From contig NZ_GL476304.1 of NCBI RefSeq assembly GCF_000148725.1, forward strand, positions 212,527-276,526: a DNA stretch of 64,000 nucleotides, in the 5' to 3' direction. Under the pieces are notes generated by a model. It was given only the letters and a program-made list of their open reading frames with translations. It was not told the DNA's origin and made no database searches. Made by a program: the position numbers and the translations under genes. The DNA comes from Roseibium sp. TrichSKD4 (GTDB taxonomy: Bacteria; Pseudomonadota; Alphaproteobacteria; Rhizobiales; Stappiaceae). This document shows positions 50,893 to 59,455 of this stretch, in pieces (the first letter of the stretch is position 1; every line of letters begins with the position of its first letter).

Positions 50893-52241
50893 GCTCCGCC
50901 TCCCGGTTTGTTATTGTAGTTGAGCGTGCCGTCATGCGCCCGCACAACTTCATCAACGATGGTGAGACCCAATCCTGAGCCAACAATTCCGGCGACATTG
51001 TCGCCCCGTGCATAACGCTTCAACAAAGCGTTGTCCGGATCATCGGGAAAACCCGGGCCAGTGTCCGTGACAGTCAGAGTAGCCGTTTGTTCGGCAGTAT
51101 GAACGCTCACCTCCACCTGCCCCTCCGAACCGGAGTACTTGATGGCATTATCAATGACATTGCGCAGCGCATTCTGGATCAAAATGCCGTCACCGATGAC
51201 CACCGCAGGCTCAAGCTTCGCAGCGGACAGATCAACATCCCGCAGTTCCGACATCGGGCGTAAACTCTCTACCAGGTCAAGCACCAGCGCTGGCAGATCG
51301 ACTTGCTGTTGTTCAAGATGATCGGCCCGAAAGGTCACCATGGCATGATCAAGCAACTGCCCCGCAGAGCGCGAACTTTCATCAATCGCGCGGATCATTT
51401 CGCGCACGGTTTCACGGTTTTCCGGCTTCTCCACCCGTCGCAAGGTTGTTTCTGCACGTGTCCTCACCACCGCCAACGGGGTGCGCACCCGATGCGCGGC
51501 TTCAGCAATAAACTCTTCCGATTCGGCCAGCGAGTGTTTCAGTCGGAGCATGAAACTATTGAGAGATGTTACCAAAGGCGCCATTTCCGACGGCACGGGA
51601 GCCTCGACCGGTCGCAAATCTCTTGGCCCTCGACGTGACACAGAGGCGGCTAATCTGTGCAGAGGACGGGTCGCACTTTTGGCTGCGATTGTTGCCAAGA
51701 GCGCAGTGAGGAGAAAGAAACTCACACCGATCAGGAGGGAGACCAGAGAGATGCCCGCCAGCTTCTTGCGCTGTCCGTCCATGGTTTGGGCCACAGAAAC
51801 GGTCAGCTTTCCAGCCTCACTGCCGAGAAAAATCGGGCGCTGCAAGGTGGCAAGGCGAATGTCCTCGCCGCGAAACTGGGTTGATTGAAAAACCTGAGCA
51901 GATCCTTCTTCAAGGCCAGCGACGGGTAAATCGCCGTACCCGGACAAAAACTCACGACCCAGCCGGATTGCATAATAAACGCGTTCATCAGAGGCGTTTC
52001 CCAACATTGAGAACGCTGAATACGGGACGTCAATCATGATCTCGCCATCCACCACCGAGGCGTTGTCAAGGATCGATGTGGCAGAGGCAATCAGGATGTT
52101 GTCGTGACTTTCCTGCGCGATCTGGCGGGCGACAGACTGGACCACGAAGTAAAGCAGCACCGCGAGGAACGCCGCTCCGATCAAAAGCAGGGTGATCAAC
52201 CGCCGATGGATTGAACCGCGAATGTGGACGTAAGCTGACAT
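50862..52241 (-). CDS. tctE: Sensor histidine kinase, TctE-like
   Basis: A 459-residue membrane kinase. TM1 (LITLLLIGAAFLAVLLYFVV) and TM2 (ISLVSLLIGVSFFLLTALLA) flank a periplasmic domain, followed by HAMP, the H-box EFIAEAAHRVRTPLAVVRTR, the N-box LRNVIDNAIKYSGS, and DTGPGFPDD / GSGLGLTIVDEV. It is paired with the response regulator (1-nt overlap) and divergent from tctCBA, the arrangement of the TctDE tricarboxylate system. Confidence 0.9.
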   Translation of the reverse strand: MSAYVHIRGSIHRRLITLLLIGAAFLAVLLYFVVQSVARQIAQESHDNILIASATSILDNASVVDGEIMIDVPYSAFSMLGNASDERVYYAIRLGREFLSGYGDLPVAGLEEGSAQVFQSTQFRGEDIRLATLQRPIFLGSEAGKLTVSVAQTMDGQRKKLAGISLVSLLIGVSFFLLTALLATIAAKSATRPLHRLAASVSRRGPRDLRPVEAPVPSEMAPLVTSLNSFMLRLKHSLAESEEFIAEAAHRVRTPLAVVRTRAETTLRRVEKPENRETVREMIRAIDESSRSAGQLLDHAMVTFRADHLEQQQVDLPALVLDLVESLRPMSELRDVDLSAAKLEPAVVIGDGILIQNALRNVIDNAIKYSGSEGQVEVSVHTAEQTATLTVTDTGPGFPDDPDNALLKRYARGDNVAGIVGSGLGLTIVDEVVRAHDGTLNYNNKPGGGACVTLSFPCL

Positions 52242-52903
52242 CAGACTTCCAGCTTGTAGCCAAGACCGCGGACGGTCACGATGTTCGCAGCAGAAGCAGA
52301 AAGGTGTTTGCGAAGCCTGCCGACATAAACTTCAATCGCGTTTTCCGACACATCTTCATCATAGGAAAACAGCCGGTCGACCAGTTTGGATTTGGAAAAT
52401 ATCTGTCCTGGTGCGTTGATGAAGATTTCAAACAAGCGGAGTTCCCGGTTCCTCAGTTGGATTTGTTCCCCGGCGACCTGCAATGTTCCTGCAAGTGTAT
52501 CGAACTTCAGATCGCCACGGGAAATCCGATTGCCAGACGCGCCACCCTTTCGGCGTAAAACGGCACGGCACCGGGCCTCAAACTCCGAAAAGTCAAATGG
52601 CTTTACGATATAATCGTCCGCGCCTAAATCGAGCACACCAACTCTGTCTGAAACTTCAGAACGGGCGGTCAGGACGATCACCGGCGTTGCGTTTTCGCGC
52701 CCTCGGTGGTCGGCGAGAAACGTGCGGCCATCCCCATCCGGTAACATGATGTCCAAGAGGATCAGATCATATTCCGCTGTCGCACAATGCGCACGCGCAT
52801 CTGCAAGACACGGCGCAAGATCCACGACATGCCCGTCCAGACTCAGTCGTTCTACAATGGCACTAGCCAGCTGGACGTTGTCTTCAATCAGTAAAAAACG
52901 CAT
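52241..52903 (-). CDS. tctD: OmpR-family response regulator, TctD-like
   Basis: A 220-residue two-domain regulator. Receiver: MRFLLIEDNVQLASAIVERL, phospho-acceptor Asp in DLILLDIMLPDGDGRTF, K in DDYIVKPFDFSE. DNA-binding: ELRLFEIFINAPGQIFSKSK, VYVGRLRKHLSA, VRGLGYKLEV. It probably activates the divergent tctCBA operon in response to tricarboxylates. It is 97 nt from the tctC start. Confidence 0.93.
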   Translation of the reverse strand: MRFLLIEDNVQLASAIVERLSLDGHVVDLAPCLADARAHCATAEYDLILLDIMLPDGDGRTFLADHRGRENATPVIVLTARSEVSDRVGVLDLGADDYIVKPFDFSEFEARCRAVLRRKGGASGNRISRGDLKFDTLAGTLQVAGEQIQLRNRELRLFEIFINAPGQIFSKSKLVDRLFSYDEDVSENAIEVYVGRLRKHLSASAANIVTVRGLGYKLEV

Positions 52904-53000
52904 TTCTGTGCGTCCGTGTCAGGTTTGTGTCAGCTTCTTCCATCAAGGTCGCTATTCTTGGTTGGTTCCAACCGCCCCTGTCAATTGGGAGGAAAACATC

Positions 53001-53984
53001 ATGCCTTTGAAACTAGGCCGTCGTACGTTCATCGCTGCAGCCGCAGCACTTTCTTTCACATACCCGAATTTTGCATCTGCAGCCGATCAGGTTGTTGATG
53101 AAATTCACTTCCTGATCCCCGGCGGTGCCGGTGGTGGCTGGGATGGTACAGCACGTGGTACCGGCGAAGCATTGACCAAATCCGGCCTCGTTGGACAAGC
53201 TTCTTATGAGAACATGTCTGGCGGCGGCGGCGGTAAGGCAATTGCCTACCTCATAGAAAACGCTGAAAGCCTCGACAACACGATGATGGTGAACTCCACC
53301 CCAATCGTGATCCGGTCTTTGACCGGCGTGTTTCCGCAATCTTTCCGTGACCTGACGCTCGTAGCAGGCACCATCGGCGATTATGCAGCCGTGGTTGTTG
53401 GCAAAGACAGCCCTATCAACTCCATGTCCGATCTGGTTGCAGCCTATAAGGCTGACCCGTCCAAGGTCGCGATTGGTGGTGGCTCTGTTCCTGGAGGCAT
53501 GGACCACCTTGTGGCAGCCATGGCCATGGAAGCTGCTGGCGAAGATCCAACAGCGTTCAAATACATCCCGTATGATGCAGGCGGCAAAGCCATGGCCGGC
53601 CTTCTGTCCGGCGAAATTGCAGCCCTGTCCACCGGTTTTTCTGAGGCTGTTGACCTTGCCAACGCTGGCGAAGTCAAGATCATCGGCGTAACTTCCGGCG
53701 AGCGCGTTCCGGCTTATCCGGACGCACCGACCATGAAAGAGCAAGGCCTCGATACCGAGTTCGTCAACTGGCGCGGGTTCTTTGCAGCTCCTGGTCTGGA
53801 TGCCGCCAAAGTTGCGGCCTATCAGGATGCGATTGCCAAAATGTACGACACCCCTGAGTGGGAAGAAGTGCGTGCGCGCAATGGCTGGGTCAACATCCAT
53901 AACCCGGGCGATGACTTCAAGGCGTTTCTGGAAAACCAGGAAAAGCAAATCGGCGATCTGATGAAGAAGCTGGGCTTCCTCTAA
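53001..53984 (+). CDS. tctC: Tripartite tricarboxylate transporter binding protein
   Basis: A 327-residue TctC/Bug-family periplasmic receptor. Start ATG 53001 follows GGGAGGAAAACATC. The signal peptide MPLKLGRRTFIAAAAALSFT has an RR pair. Mature landmarks: VDEIHFLIPGGAGGGWDGTA, YENMSGGGGGKAIAYLIENA, VAIGGGSVPGGMDHLVAAMA. It binds citrate, tartrate or related tricarboxylates and delivers them to TctAB. It is first of the tctCBA operon. Confidence 0.94.
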   Translation: MPLKLGRRTFIAAAAALSFTYPNFASAADQVVDEIHFLIPGGAGGGWDGTARGTGEALTKSGLVGQASYENMSGGGGGKAIAYLIENAESLDNTMMVNSTPIVIRSLTGVFPQSFRDLTLVAGTIGDYAAVVVGKDSPINSMSDLVAAYKADPSKVAIGGGSVPGGMDHLVAAMAMEAAGEDPTAFKYIPYDAGGKAMAGLLSGEIAALSTGFSEAVDLANAGEVKIIGVTSGERVPAYPDAPTMKEQGLDTEFVNWRGFFAAPGLDAAKVAAYQDAIAKMYDTPEWEEVRARNGWVNIHNPGDDFKAFLENQEKQIGDLMKKLGFL

Positions 53985-54070
53985 GCTGATCTGACCTTTC
54001 AGGCGCGCCCGGTTTTCCGGGTGCGTTCTGCTATCTCACAAAAACAATAATCAATCGCAGGGGGAGCATC

Positions 54071-54565
54071 ATGGCGCTCGATCGATGGATCGCGTTGATT
54101 ATTTTGATCATCTGCAGCATTTACGGCTACACAGCCTTTTTCACCATGGACGCCGGATTGCCGCCCTTTATGCAGCGCAATCCCATGTGGCCCTCGACCT
54201 TCCCGAAGGTCCTCTCGGTTCTCGCAATCATTACCTCGCTCATCGTTCTACTGGGTCTTGAAAAAGGGAATGGCGAGGAAAAGGCACCGGAAATCAACTA
54301 TCGCCGTTTGACCGACTACAAGCTGGGCCAAGCTTTGATGCTGCTCGGATTGATGGTGGCGTATGCGCTGTTTTTGCGTCCCGCCGGGTTCCTGATTTCG
54401 ACCACCGTGTTTCTCGTGGCAGGCGCCGCCATTTTGGGCGAACGCAAAATGCACATCCTGATCCCGGTTGGTTTGGTGGCTGCAGGTAGCATCTGGTATC
54501 TGGTGCAAGAAGTACTCGGCATTTTCCTGCGGCCATGGCCGTTCTTCATGATCGGAGGCGCGTAA
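54071..54565 (+). CDS. tctB: Tripartite tricarboxylate transporter small subunit
   Basis: A 164-residue four-helix membrane protein of the TctB family (WIALIILIICSIYGYTAFFT, VLSVLAIITSLIVLLGL, ALMLLGLMVAYALFLRPAGF, HILIPVGLVAAGSIWYLVQE). It lies 86 nt after tctC and 1 nt before tctA, with ribosome site GGGGGAGC. Confidence 0.92.
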   Translation: MALDRWIALIILIICSIYGYTAFFTMDAGLPPFMQRNPMWPSTFPKVLSVLAIITSLIVLLGLEKGNGEEKAPEINYRRLTDYKLGQALMLLGLMVAYALFLRPAGFLISTTVFLVAGAAILGERKMHILIPVGLVAAGSIWYLVQEVLGIFLRPWPFFMIGGA

Positions 54566-54566
54566 C

Positions 54567-56081
54567 ATGCTTGAAGGTATTCTGATCGGCGTGGGAAGCG
54601 CGCTTTCCGTAACAAATATCCTGATGGTGATTGGTGGCTGTCTGATCGGCACATTCATTGGAATGCTGCCGGGCCTTGGGCCAATGTCAATTATCGCCAT
54701 CATGATCCCTGTCGCGATCACAATTGGCGATCCATCCGCTGCCCTTATTCTGCTGGCAGGCGTTTATTATGGTGCCATTTTCGGTGGCTCTACATCTTCC
54801 ATCCTGATCAATGCACCGGGGGTTGCCTCTACCGTTGCAACATCATTCGACGGTTATCCCCTCACCCGTCAGGGCAAGGCAGGTAAGGCTCTCACTGTTG
54901 CTGCCATCTCCAGCTTTGTTGGAGGTACGGTTGGCGCAATCCTGCTGATGATTTTCGCGCCGATGTTGGCATCGGTCGCCCTGCTGTTCCATTCAGCTGA
55001 GTACTTCGCGTTGATGGTGGTTGGGCTTTCGGCCATTGCCGCATTTGCCGGAACCGGACAAGTCGGCAAAGCCATGTTGATGACGCTGCTTGGCTTGATC
55101 ATGGCAACGGTTGGCGAAGGCGCGCTCTTCAACATGCCCCGCTTCACCATGGGCGTGATGGATCTTCAGTCCGGCTTTGGCTTCATTACACTTGCAATGG
55201 CTATGTTCGCGCTTCCGGAAGCTATTTTCCTTATTCTGGATCCCAATCGTTCCAAGACCGGTTCGAGCAACGAGATCAAGGACCTGCGCATAACCAAGGA
55301 AGAAGCCAAGTCGATTGCTCCGGTCATAGGGCGTCAATCCATTCAGGGCTTTCTGGTTGGTGTTCTGCCGGGTGCCGGAGCAACAATTGCGAGTTTTCTC
55401 GGCTATGCGGTTGAACGCAATATTGCGAGCAAGGAAGAACAGGACAAGTTCGGCAAAGGCTCCGTCAAAGGACTGGCTGCACCGGAAGCTGCCAACAATG
55501 CCGCCTGTACTGGCTCATTTGTTCCGCTGCTCACGCTTGGCATTCCGGGTTCCGGCACAACAGCGATCCTTCTTGGTGCCCTGATTGCCCTGAATGTGAC
55601 CCCCGGCCCTCGCCTCATGGTCGATGATCCTCAGATCTTCTGGGCGGTGATCATCTCCATGTATATCGGCAATGTGATCCTTCTGATCCTGAACCTGCCG
55701 CTTATCCCGTATATCGCCAAGGTTCTTGCGGTCCCACGGAACTATCTGATCCCCTTCATTTTGTTCTTCACCTTGATGGGAGCCTATATCGGGCAGAACA
55801 ATGCGACCGAACTGTTGATCCTTGTCGGGTTCGGAGTTTGTGCGACTATTCTCAGGTTTGCGGACTATCCGCTTGCCCCTCTGCTCATCGGCTTCATTCT
55901 GGGCCGGATGCTGGAAGATAACTTCGCACGCTCCATGCAGCTTTATGACGGGTTCAGCTTTGTCTTAGAGCGGCCAATGACAATGGGACTTTTGGTTCTC
56001 GCTGCCATTCTGGTTGTTCTTCCAAGCTACCGCGCCCGCCGTGCGCGGCTGCGCGCAGAAGGCACAGCAGACGGCGATTGA
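54567..56081 (+). CDS. tctA: Tripartite tricarboxylate transporter large subunit
   Basis: A 504-residue permease with about twelve helices. The TctA signatures are CLIGTFIGMLPGLGPMSIIA and, in the second half, FLVGVLPGAGATIASFLGYA plus AAPEAANNAACTGSFVPLLT and LGIPGSGTTAILLGAL. It is the proton- or sodium-driven import channel of the TctABC system. It ends before a strong terminator hairpin. Confidence 0.95.
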   Translation: MLEGILIGVGSALSVTNILMVIGGCLIGTFIGMLPGLGPMSIIAIMIPVAITIGDPSAALILLAGVYYGAIFGGSTSSILINAPGVASTVATSFDGYPLTRQGKAGKALTVAAISSFVGGTVGAILLMIFAPMLASVALLFHSAEYFALMVVGLSAIAAFAGTGQVGKAMLMTLLGLIMATVGEGALFNMPRFTMGVMDLQSGFGFITLAMAMFALPEAIFLILDPNRSKTGSSNEIKDLRITKEEAKSIAPVIGRQSIQGFLVGVLPGAGATIASFLGYAVERNIASKEEQDKFGKGSVKGLAAPEAANNAACTGSFVPLLTLGIPGSGTTAILLGALIALNVTPGPRLMVDDPQIFWAVIISMYIGNVILLILNLPLIPYIAKVLAVPRNYLIPFILFFTLMGAYIGQNNATELLILVGFGVCATILRFADYPLAPLLIGFILGRMLEDNFARSMQLYDGFSFVLERPMTMGLLVLAAILVVLPSYRARRARLRAEGTADGD

Positions 56082-56109
56082 TCCCGCTGTCCTGAATTTA
56101 TCCAACGCC

Positions 56110-56153
56110 AATAGCCGATGTGAGGTTTGTCCATATCCCTCACATCGGCTATT
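56110..56153 (+). terminator. Terminator after tctCBA
   Basis: A perfect 16-bp stem (aatagccgatgtgagg / cctcacatcggctatt) with a 12-nt loop is followed by tcatctt. The remaining ~340 nt to the next gene contain A/T-rich sequence without a supportable gene. Confidence 0.75.
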
Positions 56154-56500
56154 TCATCTTCAAGGGAAACAGGCTTCTGTGACCCCAAACACTGGGGACG
56201 CAGTGCGCGTCAACGCACTTTCCGTAAAGTTTGTTTGTAACGCGATTTTCCATCGCAATGAATTTCGCGTGATTAACCTATTGAGGTTCTTTTATTTTTT
56301 CCAAGAACGCCCAAATCATTAACACTAGCACCACATTTTAAGGTGGATTTGTCCGTTTTAATACACTCATCGCACGAAATGTGGTGCAATAATGGCAAGA
56401 TCATGGCGCAGTTGCTGACTGGAAATTAGCCAAAAAGAGCTAATTCCTGAGCACCTTAACCATGGAACACAATGGTTGTATTGGCCTCGGGAGGCGTGAA

Positions 56501-57097
56501 ATGCACCAGAATATGAAAGCCACAGGACTAGCATTGGCAGCCGCGCTGTTTATGACAGTGCCAGCTGCCGCGTATCAAACATCTCAGGAAACCATTGCCC
56601 TGCCGCATGACGATCTGTCGGTGACAGTGGCAGCCGCCCCGGACACCGGAAAAGGTCCACTTGACGAGGACATGTCGATCTGGGTTGGTGAAATAGAGCT
56701 CAACGGGCGCAATGTTCTTTGGGTGGAGCTGATCGACGCCTATGGCGAGGTCATTTATGATGCGGAAGTCAGGTCGAATGAAACGCACCTCCTTCCAGAT
56801 GGCCGCGCAATTGTCGTGCGATCCAATATCTCCAAGACGTCAATTGTCAAACTTCAGACAGATCGCGTTCCGGCCGATCAGGCAGCTTTTATAAGCCGTC
56901 AGGTGGTTCAAGTTGCCGACACCGGTACATCGGTTGAATTTGTTGAAACGCCGTCTGAGGCAGAAGACGGCTCGCTTTTGCTAGAAGCAGCTCGGTTCGG
57001 CGAGAGCCTTTGGGCGAGTTTTATCGGATTCTTTTCCTCGGCAGCCGACCGTGTCCAAGTCGCCTGGAACTGGATGTTTGAACCGACACAAGCCTGA
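56501..57097 (+). CDS. Exported hypothetical protein
   Basis: A 198-residue protein from ATG 56501 (GGGAGGC upstream). Signal peptide MKATGLALAAALFMTVPAAA. The mature part is acidic with a beta-rich core (MSIWVGEIELNGRNVLWVEL, VIYDAEVRSNETHLLPDGRA) and a C-terminal amphipathic/hydrophobic stretch (LWASFIGFFSSAADRVQVAW). No family recognised. Probably periplasmic. Confidence 0.6.
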   Translation: MHQNMKATGLALAAALFMTVPAAAYQTSQETIALPHDDLSVTVAAAPDTGKGPLDEDMSIWVGEIELNGRNVLWVELIDAYGEVIYDAEVRSNETHLLPDGRAIVVRSNISKTSIVKLQTDRVPADQAAFISRQVVQVADTGTSVEFVETPSEAEDGSLLLEAARFGESLWASFIGFFSSAADRVQVAWNWMFEPTQA

Positions 57098-57199
57098 TAC
57101 CGCGCAGTTGCATCAGGACGATTATCAAAAAGTGGCCTGACCATTGGCGGGCCATTTTTGTCTTCCCCTCACCCTCCAGATTACATGCAACTTTTTGCA

Positions 57200-57229
57200 T
57201 GATCCGGTTTAACAGTTGCAGCGTATCTG
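57200..57229 (+). promoter_or_regulatory. Candidate sigma-E (RpoE-ChrR type) promoter
   Basis: TGATCC (57200-57205), an 18-nt spacer and TATCTG (57224-57229) lie 85 nt before the FAD-oxidoreductase operon. TGATCC is the -35 element I recall for Rhodobacter sigma-E promoters, which drive homologous cfa-containing operons under singlet-oxygen stress. Recognition from memory; not computed. Confidence 0.45.
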
Positions 57230-57313
57230 TTTTGTAATTGGCTCATGGCTTTGACACTGCACGGTGTTTTCGGCCCAAGCTGCAAGATGAATTTAAAATA
57301 ATAAGGACATGCC

Positions 57314-58609
57314 ATGCGGATCGCCGTCATTGGCGCCGGGATTTCCGGCAACATTGCAGCACGAGCCTTGAGCGCCCAGCACGACGTTGCAATCTATGAA
57401 AAACGAGACCGACCCGGCGGCCACAGTGCAACAGTCGACATTGAGTATGATGGTGTCTCGATCAGTGTCGACACCGGTTTCATCGTCTACAACGAACTCA
57501 ACTATCCCAACTTTACGGCGCTTTTGAACCATCTCGACGTGGCTACAGAAGCCAGTGACATGAGCTTTGGCTTTTCGGCAGACAATGGCCGGGTCGAGTG
57601 GGCAGGCAGTTCGCTCAACACGATCTTTGCACAGCGTAGCAACCTCATCTCGCCGCGCTTCTTGTCCATGTTGCGGGAGATCCTGCGCTTTAACAAAATA
57701 GCTGCCGATGATCTCGCCAACAACCAACTTGGCGCTATGTCACTGGGCGATTATCTGGACGCAAATGGTTTTTCCGATACCTTCGCAAATCAATATCTTT
57801 TGCCAATGGGCGCAGCAATCTGGTCGACCCCTATAGCGGAGATGAAAGACTACCCAGCCGAGAGCTTCATATCGTTTTTTGAAAACCACCGCCTGATCCA
57901 TTTTGACCGCCCAACCTGGCGTACGATCAAAGGCGGCAGCCGCAACTACGTGTCCAAACTTTTGGCTCCATTTCAGGACAAACTCCGTCTCGGGGCCGAA
58001 GTGGTCGGTATTCGGCGCGAAAATGGTCTGGTCCATATCAAGGATGCGGCCGGACACAGCGACACGTTCGACCATGTCATCCTCGCCAGTCACACAGATC
58101 AAAGCTTGGCGATGCTGGAAGATCCGAGCGAGGAGGAACGCTCGCTCCTCTCCAGAATGCGCTATCGCCCCAACACGGTTTATCTGCACCGCGATACACG
58201 GTTGATGCCAAAACGCGAGCGTGTCTGGTCGTCGTGGAATTTCATGGCAGATACCAAAGCCGGAGCTACATCTGATGTGACCGTCAGCTACTGGATGAAC
58301 CGCCTGCAAAACATCGATCCATCCAAACCCTTGTTTGTGACGCTGAACCCCTCTGAAGCTCCGGCCGATAACAAGACTTTCGCGCAGTTTACATATGACC
58401 ACCCGCAATTTGATGCTGCGGCCCTTTCCGCCCGCAAGCAGCTGGAAAAACTGCAAGGTACGAACAACATCTGGTTCTGTGGAGCGTGGGCCGGAAGCGG
58501 TTTCCATGAAGACGGGATTTCATCCGGACTGCGCGTTGCGCGCGCCCTAGGGGCTGACGCACCTTGGGAAGCACCTGTCGAATCTCAGGTTCTGGAAGCA
58601 GCCGAATGA
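57314..58609 (+). CDS. FAD-dependent oxidoreductase (amine-oxidase fold)
   Basis: A 431-residue flavoprotein. The dinucleotide motif is IAVIGAGISGNIAARALS at the N-terminus; YEKRDRPGGHSATVDIEYDG, LPMGAAIWSTPIAEMKDYPA, FHEDGISSGLRVARAL near the end. In other Alphaproteobacteria this gene precedes DUF1365 and cyclopropane-synthase genes. Rhodobacter homologues of this set belong to the sigma-E/ChrR regulon and have been tied to fatty-acid (furan/cyclopropane) modification. It overlaps the next gene by 4 nt. Confidence 0.88.
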   Translation: MRIAVIGAGISGNIAARALSAQHDVAIYEKRDRPGGHSATVDIEYDGVSISVDTGFIVYNELNYPNFTALLNHLDVATEASDMSFGFSADNGRVEWAGSSLNTIFAQRSNLISPRFLSMLREILRFNKIAADDLANNQLGAMSLGDYLDANGFSDTFANQYLLPMGAAIWSTPIAEMKDYPAESFISFFENHRLIHFDRPTWRTIKGGSRNYVSKLLAPFQDKLRLGAEVVGIRRENGLVHIKDAAGHSDTFDHVILASHTDQSLAMLEDPSEEERSLLSRMRYRPNTVYLHRDTRLMPKRERVWSSWNFMADTKAGATSDVTVSYWMNRLQNIDPSKPLFVTLNPSEAPADNKTFAQFTYDHPQFDAAALSARKQLEKLQGTNNIWFCGAWAGSGFHEDGISSGLRVARALGADAPWEAPVESQVLEAAE

Positions 58610-59451
58610 GTAAGGTCACCCCCGAACAGCAACACGGCAACGGGGCGGATGCCCCGGAACAAGCCGGTTTGTATGTCGGCAAAGTCATGCACCAACGGAT
58701 GAAACCGAAAGCGCATCGGTTCACCTACGATGTGTTCAACTTACTGCTGGATATTGACCACTTGCGCGAGATTGGCCGGCGCAGTCAGTTTTTCTCGGTT
58801 GGTCGGTTTAATCTCATTTCGTTCAACGAAAAGGACCATGGGCCGCGGGATGGCTCTTCCCTGCGCGAGCACATTGATAAACTGCTTGATGCAAAAGGTG
58901 TCGAACGTCCTGAAAAGGTGATGATCCTCGCCTACCCACGTATCCTTGGCTATGTGTTCAATCCATTGAGCGTTTATTATTGCTATGATGGACGCGGCGA
59001 CGTGACCGCTCTGGTTTATGAGGTGCGCAACACGTTTGGTGACCTTCATACTTACGTTTGCCCGGTTACGGATGCAGAGCTGAGTGAGGCCAGTATTCGG
59101 CAGACACAGTCAAAGGACTTTTATGTGTCGCCTTTCATCGACATGGAGCAGACCTACCATTTCCGCATGGTTCCGCCGAGGGATGGTGTCCGCGTCCGTA
59201 TCCTTGAGACCGACGCAGATGGTCCGCTGTTATCAGCAACGTTTTCCGGTGAACGCCTGACGTTCACATCCTCTAATCTCCTACGCCTCTTCTTCAAAGT
59301 GCCGCTTATGACCATGAAGGTCATGGCAGCCATTCACTGTGAGGCGTTCAAGCTGTGGCGCAAGCGCCTGAAATTCCACTCGCGAAACCAGATTGCTGCC
59401 AGCAGCCCTGCTGCAAGGAAAGCAACAAACAGTCAAATGATGACCGGGTAA
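58606..59451 (+). CDS. DUF1365 family protein
   Basis: A 281-residue protein from ATG 58606, overlapping the previous stop (ATGA). Signature: LYVGKVMHQRMKPKAHRFTY, VMILAYPRILGYVFNPLSVY, YCYDGRGDVTALVYEVRNTF, KDFYVSPFIDMEQTYHFR. No reaction is established. It is found consistently between the FAD oxidoreductase and Cfa-type methyltransferase, so a role in lipid modification is likely. Confidence 0.9.
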   Translation: MSKVTPEQQHGNGADAPEQAGLYVGKVMHQRMKPKAHRFTYDVFNLLLDIDHLREIGRRSQFFSVGRFNLISFNEKDHGPRDGSSLREHIDKLLDAKGVERPEKVMILAYPRILGYVFNPLSVYYCYDGRGDVTALVYEVRNTFGDLHTYVCPVTDAELSEASIRQTQSKDFYVSPFIDMEQTYHFRMVPPRDGVRVRILETDADGPLLSATFSGERLTFTSSNLLRLFFKVPLMTMKVMAAIHCEAFKLWRKRLKFHSRNQIAASSPAARKATNSQMMTG

Positions 59452-59455
59452 TCCA

